Source: an uncultured Pseudoxanthomonas sp. (GTDB lineage: Bacteria; Pseudomonadota; Gammaproteobacteria; Xanthomonadales; Xanthomonadaceae). From it: DNA of 43,924 nucleotides. Below the pieces are notes generated by a model. That model made no database searches and was not told the DNA's origin. It was given only the letters and a program-made list of their open reading frames with translations. Location: contig NZ_CAMPJD010000042.1 in the NCBI RefSeq assembly GCF_946886695.1, positions 1-43,924 on the forward strand. Direction: 5' to 3'. Shown in pieces: positions 41,293-43,924 of the stretch (its first letter is position 1; the number at the start of each line of letters is the position of its first letter). Position numbers and translations under genes: made by a program.

Positions 41293-41667
41293 TCATGACC
41301 TCGTCCAACACCACGTGATCAACGCGATGCCATGCAGGACCACCATCGTCCAGAACGCGACGCGGTAGTCGGCCTTGCGCGATTTGTGCTGCAGCGTCAG
41401 TTGCGCGATCCACGCGCCGGGCCAGCCGCCGGCGAGTTCGAGCAGGTGCAGGGTGGATTCGGGGGTACGCCAGCGGCCGGTCTGCGCTGCATGCTTGTCG
41501 AGGGCGTAGGCGGCGAAGGTGATCGACGACAAGGTCAGCGGCACGAACACCGCTTCGAACGGAAGTCGGCCAGCGAGGATGGCCCAGGAGATGAAGAACC
41601 CATACGCGATCGTCGCCGCGGTGCCGGCAAGTGGGGATGCGGAATTGTCTGCGCGCCCACGTCTCAA
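41293..41667 (-). CDS. DUF1294 membrane protein
   Basis: 124 residues. The C-terminal ~85 match DUF1294: ITFAAYALDKHAAQTGRWRTPE, LHLLELAGGWPGAWIAQLTL, HKSRKADYRVAFWTMVVLHG. Four hydrophobic segments are predicted. DUF1294 has no assigned function and is often fused to a cold-shock domain, which is absent here. I chose the TTG at 41667, which overlaps the stop of the previous gene as TTGA; upstream in-frame codons lie inside that gene. Confidence 0.8.
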   Translation of the reverse strand: MRRGRADNSASPLAGTAATIAYGFFISWAILAGRLPFEAVFVPLTLSSITFAAYALDKHAAQTGRWRTPESTLHLLELAGGWPGAWIAQLTLQHKSRKADYRVAFWTMVVLHGIALITWCWTRS

Positions 41668-41942
41668 GACGGAAGCGAGTAAGGCGCGGTCGGGAGGTTG
41701 ACTGTGATCGGTCGCGTCAGCCCGATCCCCAGCACGATCATGCCGGCTACATAGGTCAGCAGGGCGGTCCGGCTGCCACGCAGGTGGAGCAAGCCAAACA
41801 GGATCAGGGCGGGTGGTGTGAAAAGTCCGGCGAAGCCCCACAACACGTGGGTACGAAATGCGTTGCGGAGCAGCCAGACCCAGCCGGTGAGCAGCAGGAA
41901 GATGGCGCTGGACAGCAGGATCAGGTGCAGGTTCATTTCCAT
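41664..41942 (-). CDS. small three-helix membrane protein of unknown function
   Basis: 92 residues with three predicted membrane helices (LHLILLSSAIFLLLTGWVWLL, VLWGFAGLFTPPALILFGLL and TALLTYVAGMIVLGIGL), nearly no soluble loops. I recognise no family. It is 49 bp downstream of mgtE and coupled to the DUF1294 gene by TTGA. The two may form a complex; this is inference from overlap only. Confidence 0.6.
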   Translation of the reverse strand: MEMNLHLILLSSAIFLLLTGWVWLLRNAFRTHVLWGFAGLFTPPALILFGLLHLRGSRTALLTYVAGMIVLGIGLTRPITVNLPTAPYSLPS

Positions 41943-41991
41943 GGACGAAGCCTTCCTTGACGCGTGGTGGACGTGGTGAAGCGCAGCGGGA

Positions 41992-43353
41992 TCAGTGCAA
42001 CAGGATCAGCGTGGCCAGGCCCAGGAAGCAGAAGAAGCCCATCACGTCGGTCACGGCGGTGACCACCACTGTGCCGGCGACGGCCGGGTCGATGTTCATG
42101 CGCTTGAGTAGCAGCGGCAACAGCACGCCGGCGGTGGCTGCGGCGCAGAAATTGATGATCAGTGCCAGTGCGATGACCAGCGACAGCAGCGGACTGCGGA
42201 ACCACACGAAGGCGATCACGCCGACGATGCTGCCTATCAGCAGCCCGTTGATGAGGGCGACGCGGATTTCCTTCCACAAGAGGATCCGCGCATTGCTGGA
42301 ACCCACCTGGCCCAGCGCCAGGCCGCGCACCATCAGTGTCAGCACCTGCACCGCCGCATTGCCACCGATGCCGGCCACGATCGGCATCAGCACGGCGAGC
42401 GCGACGATCTTCTCCAATGTCACCTCGAACTGGCCGATCACGCTGGCCGCCATGAACGCCGTGAACAGGTTGATGCCCAGCCATACCACGCGGCCACGCA
42501 CGGCGCGCTTGACCGGCGAGAACAGGTCCTCGTCCTCGTCCAGGCCGGCGGCGCCCAGCGCCTGGTGCTCGGCCTGCTCGCGGATGATGTCGACCACGTC
42601 ATCGATGGTGATGCGGCCAAGCAGGATGTTGTTGTCGTCCACCACGGGCGCGGACACCCAGTCATGATCGGAGAACTGGCGCGCCACTTCCTGCGCGCTC
42701 TCGCCCACGTCGATGGCCGGCTGCTCGTCATCAATCAGCCGGTTGATGGGCGTGGTGTCTTCGTGCGTGACCAGCGCGGCCAGCGGCACGCGGCCGAGGT
42801 ACTGGTGGCGGCGGCTGACCACGTACAGGTGATCGGTGTGGTCAGGCAGTTCGCCGCGCAGGCGCAGGTAGCGCAGCACCACGTCGACGTTGACGTCGGC
42901 GCGCACGGTGACCACATCCGGGTTCATCAGGCGGCCGGCAGTGTCTTCCGGGTACGACAGCACCTGCTCGAGTCGCTCGCGGTTCTCGCGGTCCATCGAC
43001 TTGAGGACTTCGTCGATGACGGTGTCGGGCAGGTCCTCGACCAGGTCGGCAAGGTCGTCGATGTCGAGGTCCTCGACGGCGGCGACGATCTCGTCGGTGT
43101 CCATGTCCGCCAGCAGGCTTTCGCGCACCTCGTCGCCGACGTGCACCAGCACCTCGCCATCGTCCTCGGGATCGACCAGGCCCCAGACGACTTCGCGCTT
43201 GCCCGGCGGCAGCGATTCCAGCAGGTTGCCGATCTCCGCGGGCGACAAGGTGTTGACCAGCCGGCGCACGGGTCCCAGCCGACCGCTGTCGAGCGCGTCG
43301 GAGAGCAGGCGCAACTGGCGTGCGGTCTTGTCGTGGCGGATGGTCTCGACCAT
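41992..43353 (-). CDS. mgtE: magnesium transporter MgtE
   Basis: A 453-residue Mg channel. The acidic N domain (~1-130, e.g. LSPAEIGNLLESLPPGKREVVW) is followed by two CBS domains (~135-255, MNPDVVTVRADVNVDVVLRY, VSAPVVDDNNILLGRITIDDVVD), a plug helix and a five-helix membrane domain (~285-453) with GIGGNAAVQVLTLMVRGLALG and the Asp-containing AVTDVMGFFCFLG near the end. N and CBS domains sense cytosolic Mg and close the pore. The ATG at 43353 has a GGAG SD. Its position next to ptsI is typical of Xanthomonadaceae. Confidence 0.97.
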   Translation of the reverse strand: MVETIRHDKTARQLRLLSDALDSGRLGPVRRLVNTLSPAEIGNLLESLPPGKREVVWGLVDPEDDGEVLVHVGDEVRESLLADMDTDEIVAAVEDLDIDDLADLVEDLPDTVIDEVLKSMDRENRERLEQVLSYPEDTAGRLMNPDVVTVRADVNVDVVLRYLRLRGELPDHTDHLYVVSRRHQYLGRVPLAALVTHEDTTPINRLIDDEQPAIDVGESAQEVARQFSDHDWVSAPVVDDNNILLGRITIDDVVDIIREQAEHQALGAAGLDEDEDLFSPVKRAVRGRVVWLGINLFTAFMAASVIGQFEVTLEKIVALAVLMPIVAGIGGNAAVQVLTLMVRGLALGQVGSSNARILLWKEIRVALINGLLIGSIVGVIAFVWFRSPLLSLVIALALIINFCAAATAGVLLPLLLKRMNIDPAVAGTVVVTAVTDVMGFFCFLGLATLILLH

Positions 43354-43479
43354 TCGGTACTCCGGAATGGGGCCGATCCGTCAGGCGGATGCGACCGGGG
43401 CATCAAGCGTTCATTCCGCCATTATCGCCCGGGCTACGATTTATGGACACCCTGGAGACGGAGGAGAAGTGGGGCCAGA

Positions 43480-43546
43480 TGTGGGAGCGACGTAAGTCGC
43501 GATGGGGCGTTCCCGGTGGTCCATCGCGACTTACGTCGCTCCCACA
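43480..43546. repeat. inverted pair of REP-type palindromes (pair C)
   Basis: Perfect 24-bp arms (43480-43503 and 43523-43546) identical to those of pair B, with a different 19-bp spacer. The position, 9 bp after the ptsI stop and between ptsI and mgtE, suggests a role in separating or stabilising transcripts. Confidence 0.88.
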
Positions 43547-43555
43547 ACAGGTATC

Positions 43556-43924
43556 TCAGGCCGCCGTGGCCGCCTTGAGCCAGCGCTCGATGCCGGCACG
43601 GTCGCGCGCCTGCAACAGTTTGGCCGCGCGGACCTGCAGGTCCGACAGATCGCTGTCACGGATCGCCTTGCGCAGTTCCAGCAGCGTGGCCGGGTGCAGG
43701 CTGAATTCCCGCAGGCCCAAAGCAAGCAGCATGGGGGCAAGGATGGGGTCGCCGGCCATCTCGCCGCACATCGCCACCGGCACCTTGTGCTCCGCGCCGA
43801 TGCTGATGACATGGCGAAGCAGGCGCAGCACACCCGGGTGCAGGGGGGAATAGAGTTCGCCCAGGGCCTCGTTGTTGCGGTCGGCCGCCAGCAGGTACTG
43901 CACCAGGTCGTTGGTGCCGATCGA
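43556..43924 (-). CDS. ptsI: phosphoenolpyruvate-protein phosphotransferase (Enzyme I), C-terminal part (cut by window edge)
   Basis: The last 122 residues of Enzyme I are visible. SIGTNDLVQYLLAADRNNEA is part of the PEP-binding TIM barrel, LHPGVLRLLRHVISIG follows, and the conserved catalytic Cys is in VPVAMCGEMAGDP. The tail is ELRKAIRDSDLSDLQVRAAK. Enzyme I starts the phosphotransfer from PEP to HPr. The visible part cannot separate PtsI from PtsP; the mgtE neighbour favours the PtsI of the Xanthomonadaceae ptsN-hprK-ptsH-ptsI-mgtE region. A REP pair lies just downstream. Confidence 0.93.
   Translation of the reverse strand, partial: SIGTNDLVQYLLAADRNNEALGELYSPLHPGVLRLLRHVISIGAEHKVPVAMCGEMAGDPILAPMLLALGLREFSLHPATLLELRKAIRDSDLSDLQVRAAKLLQARDRAGIERWLKAATAA

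Overview
The window is a high-GC (mostly about 65-68% by eye) stretch of bacterial chromosome. Gene content and neighbours point to the Xanthomonadaceae (Gammaproteobacteria; Pseudoxanthomonas, Xanthomonas, Stenotrophomonas or a close relative). The cues are the ptsI-mgtE neighbourhood, yggS-proC next to divergent pilT-pilU, an aroK-aroB-small protein-hemE cluster, an S-box (SAM-I) leader in front of a metX-metB-hom operon, and REP-type palindromes with a GTAG/GTGG head. Genus assignment is inference. I see no rRNA, tRNA, CRISPR array, IS transposase or prophage gene.

Layout. 1-2561 (minus): start of prfC, an M23 peptidase and a phytase-like propeller lipoprotein. 2642-6222 (plus): promoter, SAM-I riboswitch and a three-gene overlapping operon from aspartate semialdehyde to cystathionine. 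6238-11221 (minus): an alpha/beta hydrolase, a large beta-propeller diguanylate cyclase and, in a locally lower-GC patch, a MazG-like gene behind sdaA (11232-12614). 12687-13381 (plus): a small glutaredoxin-like protein and a secreted unknown. 13394-15208 (minus): YceI / cytochrome b561 / YceI. 15314-19851 (plus): a beta-propeller hybrid histidine kinase translationally coupled to a secreted unknown. 19862-24012 (minus): six-gene operon aroK-aroB-WGR-like-hemE-two secreted unknowns. 24118-27221: dodecin, a GLYK-like kinase (opposite strand), then pdxH / AAC(6')-like acetyltransferase / BtuF-like protein. 27286-29373 (minus): yggS-proC-DUF4426 lipoprotein. 29461-31771 (plus): pilT and pilU, closed by a clear intrinsic terminator. 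31954-32938 (plus): two small accessory genes. 33047-35187 (minus): a succinyl-CoA:acetate CoA-transferase-like protein and tag. 35275-37338 (plus): yqgE-ruvX-pyrB. 37405-43924 (minus): a second diguanylate cyclase, a small Zn-ribbon protein, a lipoprotein hydrolase, an exported ATP-dependent DNA ligase, two small membrane proteins, mgtE and the end of ptsI.

Most of this is housekeeping metabolism plus signalling. Two c-di-GMP synthases with intact GGEEF and I-site motifs, a propeller hybrid kinase and the pilT/pilU retraction motors suggest surface-behaviour control. The least ordinary signals are in the non-coding DNA and gene edges: REP palindromes that provide the stop codons of two genes, a GNRA-capped hairpin over the pilU ribosome binding site, -10-like boxes exactly 7 nt before three ATG codons (candidate leaderless mRNAs), a three-codon upstream ORF overlapping the riboswitch-controlled metX start, a decayed mgtE 3' end, and the exported DNA ligase. 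I found no convincing new multi-gene defence or mobile system here.
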